64,000 bases of DNA from Venturia oleaginea (lineage: Eukaryota > Ascomycota > Dothideomycetes > Venturiales > Venturiaceae): contig JABMLP010000007.1 of assembly GCA_013176395.1 (NCBI GenBank), forward strand, positions 62,001 through 126,000, written 5' to 3'. Under the pieces are notes generated by a model. That model did no database searches and was not told the DNA's origin. It was given only the letters and a program-made list of their open reading frames with translations. Shown here one piece after another: positions 45,180 through 55,670 of this stretch. Both the position numbers and the translations under genes were made by a program. Position 1 is the stretch's first letter. The number at the start of each line of letters is the position of its first letter.

Positions 45180-48100
45180 ACGACACATGGCCTATCCGAT
45201 CGATGATATGGCTCGGAAACCGCTCGACTACAAACACATCCCCCGATTGCGTCTCCCGACATCACGGCAATCCTCATCAAAACTCAAGAAAAGGTAATCT
45301 TCACAGCTTCGGTGTACGTGCCATCCGCAGAAGCACACCGAGAGCGGGACAGGACCGCAGTGATAGAACGGCTTCAGTTGCTAGAAGATGCAAGCAAAGA
45401 TATAGCTCAAGAGCTTGGACACGAGCCAGAACTTCTCATCACTGGAGATTTCAATCGACAAGACCAGCTATTGGGGGGGGCGAAGAAGTAGCAGAAACAA
45501 GGCGAAAGGATGAAGCAGACGCCATCGTTGAGTATATGGCGGCCCATCAGCTTTCTAATCTCGTTCCCAGGAGAGAGGTTACACTCTACGGAACGGAAGT
45601 AAGCAGTACCAATGACCTCTTCCTCACCTCACCGGCCCTCACCAACAGCTTGGTACGCTGTGGGTTTCACGCAAACGAACACGGATCCGATCACCGGCCC
45701 ATCAGTGCGACATTAGCCATAACATGCTTGGAGGAGACCACGACACCCAGACGGCTTTACAAAAATGCAGACACAAACGTGGACAATATGCTACAACAAT
45801 TGATGGAAGTAGTAGTGCCTACAATCGAGCAACACGTTCCTATTGCAAAAACCGTCTCCGTACCAAAAACCATGGTGGAACCCATATCTCACCAACCTAC
45901 GCAAGGAGTACACACGTTAGAAGGCAGCTATGCAGAGAAGTTAAGTCAAGCAGGTGGATGGCCGAAACGAACGCTATTACACACCAAACACTACAGCGAC
46001 TCCGAAGAGAAGCTAGAGAAGCTCAAAACACGTACCATCGGGCAATCCGATCGGGAAGAAACACTCATTGGAAGGACATTCTGGGCGACGCTGAAAATGT
46101 GTGGAAGGCCGCTAAGTATCTTGACCTAGAGAGTACCTCCTCTTTTGCAAAGATTACAGAACTAGCGAGGCCAAACTCTGATGACACAACTGATAGTAAA
46201 GAAGAAATTGGGTCTATCCTGCTGCAAGCCTTCTTTCCCCCGGCGGCTGAGGTGATCGAGCCAGAACCAGCAGCAGAGCAGCGAGCAACACAACTCCCAT
46301 CACCAGCACTAACAAAACACGAAATCGAAGAAGCGATCATGGGCATGAAAGCACACAAAGCACCAGGCCTAGACGGTCTACCCGCGGTTGTATGGCAACA
46401 GTTCTGGCCAGTCGTTCAAGACGAGATAGCGAGATTGTTTCAAGCGTCTATGACACAAGGCATCCTCCCATCACAGTGGAAATGCGCGCGAATCCTACCA
46501 CTTCGAAAGCCAGCAAAAGACGGCTACACACACAGTCAAACGCGTATCGACCAATCTCCTTGCTAGCAACCCTAGGGAAAGCACTGGAGGCCGTAGTCGC
46601 CACACGCATCTCCTACCTAGCTGAAAAACATGGCCTCCTGCCGGAGAATCATTTTGGGGCTCGGAAGCAACGCAGTACAGAACAAGCACTGCTCCTCCTC
46701 ACCGACCGTATCAAACAGGCGCGAAGAAGACGCCGAGTCCTTAGCCTGCTCAGCTTTGATGTCAAAGGAGCGTAAAACGGGGTCAACAAAGAGGTACTCT
46801 CGGCCAGATTGCGAAGACGACGTATTCCAGAGGAGCTTGTTCGTTGGATTGAGAATTTCTGCTCAGGCAGGAGAGCAAGCATTGCAGTGAACGGGCAGAG
46901 CAGTGAGGAAGTAGATCTGCCCTCTCCAGGGCTGCTTCAAGGCTCACCTCTATCTCTAATACTCTATCTCTTCTTCAATGCTGACCTGGTAGAAAGAAAG
47001 ATCAGTCGTTACCAAGGCGCAATTGAGTACGTGAACGACTACTCGGTATGGGTCACCGGCCCAAATGCAGAGGAAAATACCCGGGTGCTTCAAGAGACTG
47101 TGATACTAAAAGCGGAGCAGTGGAAACGCCGGAGTGAAGCTACATTTGAGCCCAAAAAGACAGCTTTCATTCACTTTACACCAAGCTGTGTTATCCTCGA
47201 CCAGAAATTGAAGTTCCATCTGCAGGCCGCCAGAGCAGCTACAAATGGACACAATGCAGCAGTCCGGCTAAAGAGACTGAATAGCCTCCGGGCCAAGCAG
47301 GCGCGGCAGCTATTTGAAGCAACAGTGGCTTCAGTTGTTGACTACGCATCATCAGTCTGAGCGACAGCGCTGAACGCCAAGGATACACGCTTGCTTGAAC
47401 GACACCAAAGATGGGGGGCACAAGCCATTGTTGGATGTTTCCGAACCACAGCGTTGGACCTTGTGCAGTCTGAGGCATCAATTGGGACCTTCCACCAACG
47501 ACAGATAGGGAAATGGATAGGCCTGTGGGTCAAGCTAAATACATTACCAGAGCGCCACCCATTGAGGTTCAGCATCAAGGCAGTACATCAATCATTTAAG
47601 CTTCGCTCGTCACTGGGCCTATTAGCAGACAGGTTTGCAGGAATCAACATGTCTCAGATTGAGACTGTCACACCATTTGCAAAAGCACTATGGCTTGACG
47701 GGCCGTGTGTGATTATCGAAGAACGCGATGAAGCTATAAAACCCACTGCAACACAAGGTGGAGATGAAGTCCACTGCAACACCGACGCCTCTGGTAGAAA
47801 TGGCATTCTGGGGACAGGTATGGTGTATATTCTACCAGACGAGAACCGGACCACACTTGAGCAGTACGCAACAACAGGATTGGTAGCAAACGGCAATATT
47901 TACGCGACAGAGCTGAAGGCAATCAGTACTGCTCTAAGCCAACTAGCAGTGTGGACAATGATTCCAGTAGAAGGAAAACTCACCATCTTCTCGGACAAGC
48001 AGAGTGCGCTGAAGAGCATCCGCAAGCCGAGACAGCAGTCAGGCCAGCACATTATCAAGGACATCTTGTCAGCCACGCAGCGATTACATCAAAAGGGTAT

Positions 48101-48990
48101 TACCGTGGTTCTCCGATGGATCCCGGCACACTCTGGTATCAAGGGAAACGAGGCGGCAGATAGAATAGCTAAAAGGAGTACTAAAGCAGGGAGCGCAGTC
48201 CCATCAGAGATACGACTACGCTCAGTGTGACGGCACGGCACGTGACCATTAAATCCCGTGCCGTGGCTCGTGCACTTTCCACTTAGTCGGAGTTTCCTTA
48301 CGAAACTCTTACCTCTCTACCTTAGATCCTAAGTGTAATTCGGTGACATGTTCTGAAGGGCCTTGTGCCTTCGTATGGATATGCCGTGCCGTCACACTCA
48401 GCACTAATTAGGCAAGCAAAGAAGAGCTGTCAACCAAGCGACAAACCACTGCGAGGAGGGAGATTCACTAATTCTATTGATGCTGCCATCCCTGGAAAAC
48501 ACACGCGCACCATCTACAATCAGCTATCCAAAACGTAGGCTCAATTACTAGCTCAATTACGAACGTCCCACTGTCGTCTGAACAAGTACCTGAACCGAAT
48601 CGGAGCGGCGGAATCACCATTGTGCGAAGAATGAGGAGTCGTGGAAAGCGTGCAGCATTTCCTACTCGATTGCAAACGATAGAGCGAGTAACGACGGCTC
48701 TTGCGAGAAGCGACCGAGCCAAGGAGCGACGTCTCCTATCTGTTAGGAGGCCGCTCAACACTTACAAACAGAAGAAGAGAGATGATCGATGGTCCAAAAT
48801 GGACGCCAGATGTAGCAGCAGTACGAGAGACAATTGCGTTCGTAGATGCTACCAAACGATTCAGCCGAGAGACGGAGTAGTCTCTACCAAAACTCCAACC
48901 AAAACCAACTCCGAGCATGTGGACTCACTCATTAAGATAGTACCCATGCAAGCAGCAATCCTAGATCCGATACCCCTCTCTTACTAACAG
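45180..48990 (+). pseudogene. ORF2 remnant of the left LINE (EN-RT-RNase H)
   Basis: In order: endonuclease pieces (HEPELLITGDFNR-like at about 45420, EHGSDHRPISATLA at about 45680); reverse transcriptase with HKAPGLDGLPAVVW (about 46365), FGARKQRSTEQALLLLT (about 46655, next frame) and EYVNDYSVWVTGP (about 47025); and RNase H with EVHCNTDASGRNG, ATELKAISTAL and HSGIKGNEAADRIAKR. It is split by at least three frame changes and an in-frame TGA at 47358. The YVND motif replaces the usual Y/F-x-D-D. Confidence 0.85.
48226..48396. mobile_element. 171-bp insertion with 15-bp TIRs and 5-bp TSD (MITE or solo-LTR-like)
   Basis: The ends are perfect inverted repeats, TGTGACGGCACGGCA and TGCCGTGCCGTCACA. 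The insertion is flanked by CTCAG on both sides (48221-48225 and 48397-48401). The homologous point in the right LINE (about 50095 on the opposite strand) has a single CTCAG and no insertion, which proves this is an insertion. There is no coding capacity. Termini beginning TG and ending CA with a 5-bp duplication also fit a very short LTR. Confidence 0.88.
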
Positions 48991-49233
48991 CCAATATCTG
49001 ATCCAATCAGTCTGCTGGCCTACGGTAAGTTCGCCTTTCGTTTTTGTTGTTGTTTCTGGAGTTTTGGTCAATTTGATAATTCAGTATGTTGAAAAGATGC
49101 TATACAAAAATAAATGTTTGGGCTTGGAATGAAGGGAGAGTTGAAAGTTGGAAACAATGTATAATAGACAATCGGTAGTGTTCCCCTGGAGCCATACTGG
49201 CCCGACGGGTGTATTGAATCCATCCATCCATCC

Positions 49234-49259
49234 ATCAGCTCATCACGTGCATCATCACC
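49234..49259. repeat. Junction holding the 3' target-site duplications of both LINEs
   Basis: 49234-49247 repeats 44914-44927 (left LINE). 49249-49259, GCATCATCACC, repeats 55097-55107 (right LINE). One base separates them, and the CCAT-type 3' tails of the two elements abut on either side. Confidence 0.88.
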
Positions 49260-49615
49260 GATGGATGGATGGATGGATTCAATACACCCGTCGGGCCAGT
49301 ATGGCTCCAGGGGGACACTACCGATTGTCTATAATACATTGTTTCCAACTATCAACGCTCCCTTCATTCCAAGCCCAAGCATTTACTTTTGTGTAGCATC
49401 TTTTTAACATACTGAATTATCAAATTGACCAAAACTCCAGAAACAACAACAAAAACGAAAGGCGAACTTACCGTTGGCCAGCAGACTGATTGGATCAGAT
49501 ATTGGCTGTTAGTAAGAGAGGGGTATCGGATCTAGGATTGCTGCTTGCATGGGTACTATCTTAATGAGCGAGTCCACATGCTCGGAGTTGGTTTTGGTTG
49601 GAGTTTTGGTAGAGA

Positions 49616-52600
49616 CTACTCCGTCTCTCGGCTGAATCGTTTGGTAGCATCTACGAACGCAATTGTCTCTCGTACTGCTGCTACATCTAGCGTCCATTTT
49701 GGACCATCAATCATCTCTCCTCTTCTGTTTGTAAGCGTTGAGCGGCCTCCTAACAGATAGGAGACGTCGCTTCTTGGCTCGGTTGCTTCTCGCAAGAGTC
49801 GTCGTTGCTCGCTCCATCGTATACAATCGAGTAGGAAATGCTGCACGTTTTCCACGACTCCGCATTCTTCGCACAATGGTGATTCCGTCGCTCCGATTCG
49901 GTTCAGGTACTTGTTCAGACGACAGTGGGACGTTCGTAATTGAGCTAGTAATTGAGCCTACGTTTTGGATAACTGATTGTAGATGGTGCGCATGTGTTTT
50001 CCAGGGATGGCAGCATCAATAGAATTAGTGAATCTCCCTCCTCGCAGTGGTTTGTCGCTTGGTTGACAGCTCTTCTTTGCTTGCCTAATCAGTGCTGAGC
50101 GTAGTCGTACCTCTGACGGCACTGCGCTCCCTGCTTTGGTACTTCTTTTGGCCATTTTGTCTGCTGCTTCGTTGCCCTTGATGCTAGAGTGTGTCGGGAT
50201 CCATCGGAGAACCACGGTGATATCCTTTTGATGTAATCGCTGCGTGGCTGACAAGATGTCCTTGATGATATGCTGGCCTGACTGCTGTCTTGGCTTGCGG
50301 ATACTCTTTAGCGCACTCTGATTGTCCGAGAAAATGGTGAGTTTTCCTTCTAGCGGAACCATGGTCCACACTGCCAGTTGGCTTAGAGCAGTACTAATTG
50401 CCTTCAGCTCTGTTGCGTATATATTGCCGTTTGCAAGCAATCCTGTTGTTGCGTATTGCTCGAGTGTAGTCCGGTTCTCATCTGGTAGAATGTACACCAT
50501 ACCCGTCCCCAGGATGCCATTTCTACCTGAGCCGTCAGTGTAGCAGTGGACTTCGTCTTCATCTTGTGTTGCGGTGGGTTTTGTAGCTTCGTCGCGCTCT
50601 TCAATAATCACGCAAGGCCCTTCGATCCACGGTGCTTTTGCAAATGGTGTGACTATCTCAATCTGGGACATATTGATTCCTGCAAACCTGTCTGCTAATA
50701 GGCCCAGTGACGAGCGAAGCTTAAATGATTGATGCACTGCCTTAATACTGAACCTCAATGGGTGGCGCTCCGGTAATGTATTTAGCTTGACCCACAGGCC
50801 CATCCATTTCCCTGTCTGTCGTTGCTGGAAGGTCCCAATTGATGCCTCAGACTGCGCAATATCCAATGCTGTGGTTCGAAAACATCCAACAATGGCTTGT
50901 GCCCCCCATCTTTGGTGTCGTTCAAGCAAGCGTGTATCCTTGGCGTTCAGCGCTGTTGCCCAGACTGATGATGCGTAGTCGACAGCTGACGCCACTGTTG
51001 CCTCAAACAGCTGCCGTGCCTGCTTGGTACGGAGGCCACTCAGTCTCTTCAGCCGGATCGCGGCATCGTGTCCCTTTGTGGTGGCTCTGGCAGCCTGTAG
51101 GTGGAACTTCAATTTCTGGTCGAGAATAATGTCTAGAAGCTTGACGGAGGAGCCTGGCACCACCGAGCAGCCTCCAATTTGAATTGGCGTCGTTGACAGT
51201 CTTTCCGCGCTTGGTGTGAAGTGGATGAAGGCTGTCTTTTTGGACTCAAATGTAGCTCCACTACGACGTTCTCACTGCTCCGCTTTTGGTATCACTGTCT
51301 CTTGAAGCACCCGAGTATTTTCCTCAGCATTTGGCCCGGTGACCCAAACAGAGTAGTCATTCACGTACGCAATTGCGCCTTGGTGCCGGCTGATCTTTCT
51401 CTACACCAGGTCAGGTCAACGTTGAAGAAGAGGTAGAGTATTGGGAATAGAGGTGAGCCTTGAGGCAGCCCTGGGGAATGCAAATCCACTTCCTCGCTGC
51501 TCTGCCCGTTCATTGTAATGCTTGCTCTCCTGCCTGAGCAGAAGTTCTCAATCCAACGAACAAGCCCCTCTGGAATACGTCGTCTTTGTAATCTGGCCAA
51601 GAGTACTTCTTTGTTAATCCCGTTGTACGCTCCTTTGACGTCAAAACTGAGCAGGCTAAGGACTCGACGTCTTCTTCGCGCCTGTTTGATGCGGTCGGTG
51701 AGGAGCAGCAGTGCCTGTTCTGTGCTACGTTGCTTCCGAGCTCCAAAATGATTCTCTGGTAGGAGGCCGTGTTCTTCAGCTAGGTAGGAGATGCGGGTAG
51801 CGACCACAGCCTCCAGTGCTTTCCCTAGGGTTGCTAGCAAGGAGATTGGTCGATACGCGTTTGGCTGTGTATAGTCGTCTTTTGCTGGCTTTCGAAGTGG
51901 TAGGATTCGCGTGCATTTCCACTGCGCTGGGAGGATGCCTTGTGTCATAGACGCTTGAAACAATCTCGTTATCTCGTCTTGGAGGACTGGCCAGAGCTGT
52001 CTCCATACAACCGCGGGTAGGCCGTCTAGGCCTGGTGCTTTGTGTGCTTTCATGCCCATGATCGCTTCTTCGATTTCGTGTTTTGTTAGTGCTGGTGATG
52101 GGAGTTGTGTTGCTCGCTGCTCTGCTGCTGGTTCTGGCTCGATCACCTCAGCCGCCGGGGAAAAGAAGGCTTGCAGCAGGATAGATCCAATCTCTTCTTT
52201 ACTTTCGGTCGTGTCGTCAGAGTTTGGCCTCGCTAGTTCTGTAATCTTTGCAAAAGAGGAGGTACTCTCTGGGTCAAGATACTTAGCGGTCTTCCATACA
52301 TTTTCAGCGTCGTCTAGAAATTCCTTCCAGTGAGCGTTTCTTTCCAATCGGATTGCTCGATGGTACGTGCTTTGAGCTTCTCTGGCTTCCGTTCGGAGCC
52401 GCTGCAGTGTTTGGTGTGTGAGAGCGTTCGTTTCGGTCGTCCACCGGCTCGCCTTAACTTCTCTGCATAGCTGTCTTCTGGCGTGTGTGTATTCCTTGCG
52501 AAGGTTGGTCAGATATGGTGTCCACCATGGTTTTTGGTACGGCGACGGTTTTGCAAGAGGAACGTATTGCTCGATAACAGGGACTACCACTTCCATCAAT

Positions 52601-53520
52601 CGTTGCAGCATATCGTCCACGTTTTCGTCTGCATTCTCTTCAGGTGGGGCAACTGCTTGCCGCTGCTTTGTGTGTTCTACCTCCTGGCGGATGCGCTCCC
52701 AATCTGCATTTTTTTAAAGTCGTCTGGGTGTTGTGGTCTCCTCCACGCACGTCATAGCCAATGTCGCACTGATGGGCCGGTGGTCCGATCCGTGTTCGTT
52801 GACGTGGAATCCACACCGTACCAAGCTGTCGGTGAGAGCCGGTGAGGTGAGGAAGAGGTCGATGGTACTGCTTACTTGCGTTCCGTAGAATGTGGCCTCT
52901 CCCCTGGGGACAAGATTAGAGAGCTGATATACCGCCATATACTCAACGATGGCGTCTGCTTCATCCTGTCGCCTTGTTTCTGCTACTTGCTCGCCTCCCC
53001 AGAGCTGGTCGTGTCGGTTGAAATCTCCGGTGATGAGAAGTTCTGGCTCGTGTCCAAGCTCTTGAGCTGTATCTTTGATTGCATCTTCTAGTAACCGAAG
53101 CCGTTCTGTCACTGCGGTCTTGTCCCGCTCTCGGTGTGCTTCTCCTGCTGGCACGTACACTGAAGCTGTAAAGATGACTTTGCCTTGAGTTTTGATAAGG
53201 ATTACCGTGATGTCGGGAGACGCAATCGGGATCTGTTTATGGTCGAGCGTTTTCCGGGGCCAGATCATCGATCGGATAGGCCATGTGTCGTCTCTAAAGC
53301 ACGTTGGGAAAATCTGAATAAATTTGTTGTTTGTTGCTGGTGCCGCCATTACCTGCCCTGTCTGTGTTTTGAAGCAGTGTGGTTCTTGTATTAGCAGCGC
53401 GTCGAACTCTCTGATAGATTCGTCATTAAGTAGACTAGGTAGCGTCTCTCTCCTCTTCCCTGTGTTATATGAAATCACGTTGAAATGTTCTCTTGTTGTC
53501 GCACGGGTTGTATCTAACAT
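49616..53520 (-). pseudogene. LINE ORF2: endonuclease, reverse transcriptase, RNase H; broken
   Basis: An APE-type endonuclease (53520-52714) has FDALLIQEPH, ELLITGDFNRHD and GSDHRPI. It is cut by TAA at 52714, where the left copy has TAC. Reverse transcriptase (52620 to about 51290) has HKAPGLDGLPAVVW, SLLSFDVKGAYNG, SPGLPQGSPLFPILY and YVNDY in place of YxDD. RNase H (in 51163-49958) shows VHCYTDGSG, ATELKAI, FSDNQSAL and EAADKMAK. A C-terminal CCHC-type end has CEECGVVENVQHFLLDC (49876-49616). At least three frame interruptions occur. Confidence 0.88.
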
Positions 53521-54862
53521 AGATGGCGCGCTCGGGTCTGTTCCATCGCCTTCTTGTACTCAGGGCATCCTGTGTCCGTTGCTTGGTGAGCGTCTCCACA
53601 GTTGCTGCATTTGGGATGCTGCTCTACACAGTCCTGCGCTTCGTGCCCAATACACGCGCAGTTAGCACACGTCAGGTCATTGTTGCATCGTGTGCTCATA
53701 TGTCCAAACTGTTGGCATTGGTAGCATCGTCTAGGTCTTGGTCGATACTCATACGGACTGACCCGGGCCAACTCTCCTCCAATCTTAAGCTGTTTCAGCG
53801 CTCTGTCAGCTTCTATCTTAGAGCTGAGGTATACCAGGATTGAGCAATAGTTCTTGTATGGGTCAGGTTTGCTGAGCATAGAGATCTTTGTAATGGTGAC
53901 GTTGTTCTCCTCGGATATATCCGCTTTCAGACTGCTTTTCAGCGTGATTCGATCTTCGTTCAGTATAGCCATTTTGTCCACGCGATCGACCTTAACGGGG
54001 TACCACTTCTCGCCTTGAACAGACGCGCCAGGGAAGAAGTTGAGCCATTGCTCCTGGTTCTGCCGTATTACCTGCTCGTCCTCCTCTAACCTGAGGACAA
54101 CTCGGACCAGTTTTGTTTCTCTGCCAATTTTCTCGATCCCTGCAATCTGTATGTCCTTTGTAGCTTGCCCTGCCGCAATGGCATCCTTTACTCTCTCTTT
54201 TATCTCGATAGGGTTTGTGAGGTCAATGTGTGTGTGGGCGCGTGCGAAGTTGAGAGTTAGGCCGGGTCTGCTGATTGATGAGGTGTTTGTGTTACTTGCT
54301 TGCTGACTGATAGAAGCAGATGGAGTAAGTGAGTTAGTCCTAGCTACAGACGCGTACGACTGTGCTGGTGAGCTGATTAGTGAGTTTGCCCGCGATAGCT
54401 GAGCTTGTATCAAACAAATATCCTTTCTTAGCTGCTGGGTTTCCTGGGTAAGTTGCTCCCGGAGCTGCTTAGTTTCCTGAAGGAGTTGCTCTTTCATCTC
54501 CTTCATCTCATTCTGAATGTTACGTCACGTTGTTGGAGAGTGTTTCGCAGGTCTTCGATAACCTTTCTGTTACTTGTTGCGTCGCCTTGAAGCTGTACCA
54601 GAATTTGGAGTATCTCTCTGACCGGTATCTCGCCGTTGTCTTCAGGTATTTGCGCTGCACGCTGTGATTTAGCCCTCGGTGCTTTGGCTACCTCAGTACG
54701 CTTCTGCTGGTTCAGGGAGCCGTCCATTATCGCTGCTGTCCTGCCTTTGCTTGCTATAGTTGACTGTCGTAGCGTTGGGCCGGTTGGCTTTGCCATCGGA
54801 GGGGGCGTAGTTGGCGCGCTTCTTTCCTGCAACGGCGTAGTTGGTCCTTCTATTAGAGACAT
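53514..54862 (-). pseudogene. LINE ORF1 (gag-like, zinc knuckles), one frameshift
   Basis: The N-terminal part, 54862-54503, is polar and proline-rich, then becomes a coiled coil (VREILQILVQLQGDATSNRK). The frame changes near 54505 and continues as MKEMKEQLLQETKQLREQLT, an RNA-binding-like central region, and three zinc knuckles: CYQCQQFGHMSTRC, CANCACIGHEAQDC and CSNCGDAHQATDTGC. ORF1 proteins of this type bind element RNA in the ribonucleoprotein. The end overlaps the ORF2 start by a few bases. Confidence 0.8.
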
Positions 54863-55132
54863 CTGGATCTCTTATTCTCAAGGCAATACCGAGTATCTTG
54901 AGTTTGATTAGTTAGGTTGGGTGCCTGTCGTGCGTGTTGTCGTTCTGGGGCTGCTGTGATGTGTTCGCCTTGGTTGATCGCCCTTTGTGTATCGCTCCAC
55001 CACCAACGCGACTTCGAAGGAATCTACGCGTTATACGACGCAGAATTTCTAGCGCTTGCTATTACTGTCTATAATAACTAGTCACGTAGATTCCCCGCAT
55101 CATCACCGAGCCGAACCACATCACATCTCATC

Positions 55133-55332
55133 TGTCACGGCTAGTAGTAACTAATGAAAGGCGTGAGCAGCAATCAGGTATGGACTAAATGTGATAGCGA
55201 ACTACAGGTAGCTATGTAATTGGGGGCTGGGGGCAAGACCTACTTATAGGTCTTGCTGTGGCCCGTGTACTGTGGCGCCTTGTTAGGTGCTTGGACACTG
55301 TGGTTGTTCCAGTAGCCTAGCAAGCCGTCACA
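55133..55332. mobile_element. 200-bp solo LTR or MITE with 5-bp TSD
   Basis: Flanked by TCATC at 55128-55132 and 55333-55337. The ends are TGTCACGGCT and AGCCGTCACA, an inverted pair with one mismatch. In the minus orientation it starts TGTGACGGC and ends CCGTGACA, with a TATA-like CCTATAAG inside, which suits a solo LTR. The termini resemble those of the 171-bp insertion at 48226. No coding sequence. Confidence 0.75.
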
Positions 55333-55337
55333 TCATC

Positions 55338-55670
55338 GCTCTGCCATCGCGCTGTACGCACCTCCTACACTTCGACATACACTTGCTTAAGACTGCAACA
55401 CACGCAACTCCTACGAGATTACAAGACATGATGCCGTCCACGTAACGAGAATCTACGGCGGCAGCAGCATGAATACGACATCAACGAGGAGGTTCACACT
55501 ATGGACTGAGACAGGGAGAGTGCATGTCTGTGCTAAAGGATAATCGATTCACTTCACTGGTGAGTATTACGAAAGCACACTTTCTTGATGGCATTTATGG
55601 CTTCGAAGTCTCGGCTTTCAATATATTCAAGGAAGCTCTGCTGGCCGCTCAACAACGCGTTTATCTCCCT
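55338..55670. other. Spacer right of the transposon nest
   Basis: Contains the right half of the sequence interrupted by the LINEs and the 200-bp element; short open frames only. Confidence 0.4.

Larger units (their letters stand above)
44928..49233 (+). mobile_element. Tad-like LINE, left copy (internally deleted)
   Basis: Flanked by an exact 14-bp target-site duplication, ATCAGCTCATCACG, at 44914-44927 and 49234-49247. It has the 5' region, then lacks ORF1 and the first part of ORF2, joining 5' sequence to the endonuclease domain at about 45150. It retains endonuclease, reverse transcriptase and RNase H regions in broken frames, a C-terminal region, and a 3' tail made of CCAT repeats instead of poly(A). 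It contains a 171-bp secondary insertion at 48226-48396. Compared with the right copy it also lacks about 85 bp between two AATGCAG repeats, near 45768. Confidence 0.88.
44928..55096. repeat. Imperfect inverted repeat of about 10 kb formed by two tail-to-tail LINEs
   Basis: The arms are homologous from the LINE 5' ends inward to the 26-bp centre, apart from the ORF1 deletion and the 171-bp insertion in the left arm. Substitutions and small indels are scattered through the arms, so they are not an exact palindrome from misassembly. Confidence 0.85.
49260..55096 (-). mobile_element. Tad-like LINE, right copy (near full length)
   Basis: About 5.8 kb on the minus strand, with an 11-bp target-site duplication GCATCATCACC (plus strand) at 49249-49259 and 55097-55107. 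From its 5' end: a short leader containing an inverted repeat, ORF1 (54862-53514), ORF2 (53520-49616), 3' UTR and a CCAT-repeat tail. EN, RT and RNase H in one ORF2 and CCHC knuckles in ORF1 place it in the Tad-type clade of fungal LINEs. Both ORFs have breaks, so the copy is not autonomous. Confidence 0.9.

Noticed and set aside
49200..49285. CCAT/GGAT repeats as a telomere-like or CRISPR-like array
   Set aside because: They are the short 3' tails of the two LINEs; CRISPR arrays do not occur in fungi.
44928..55096. Misassembly creating an artificial palindrome
   Set aside because: The arms differ by many substitutions, a large deletion and a 171-bp insertion, and each has its own TSD.
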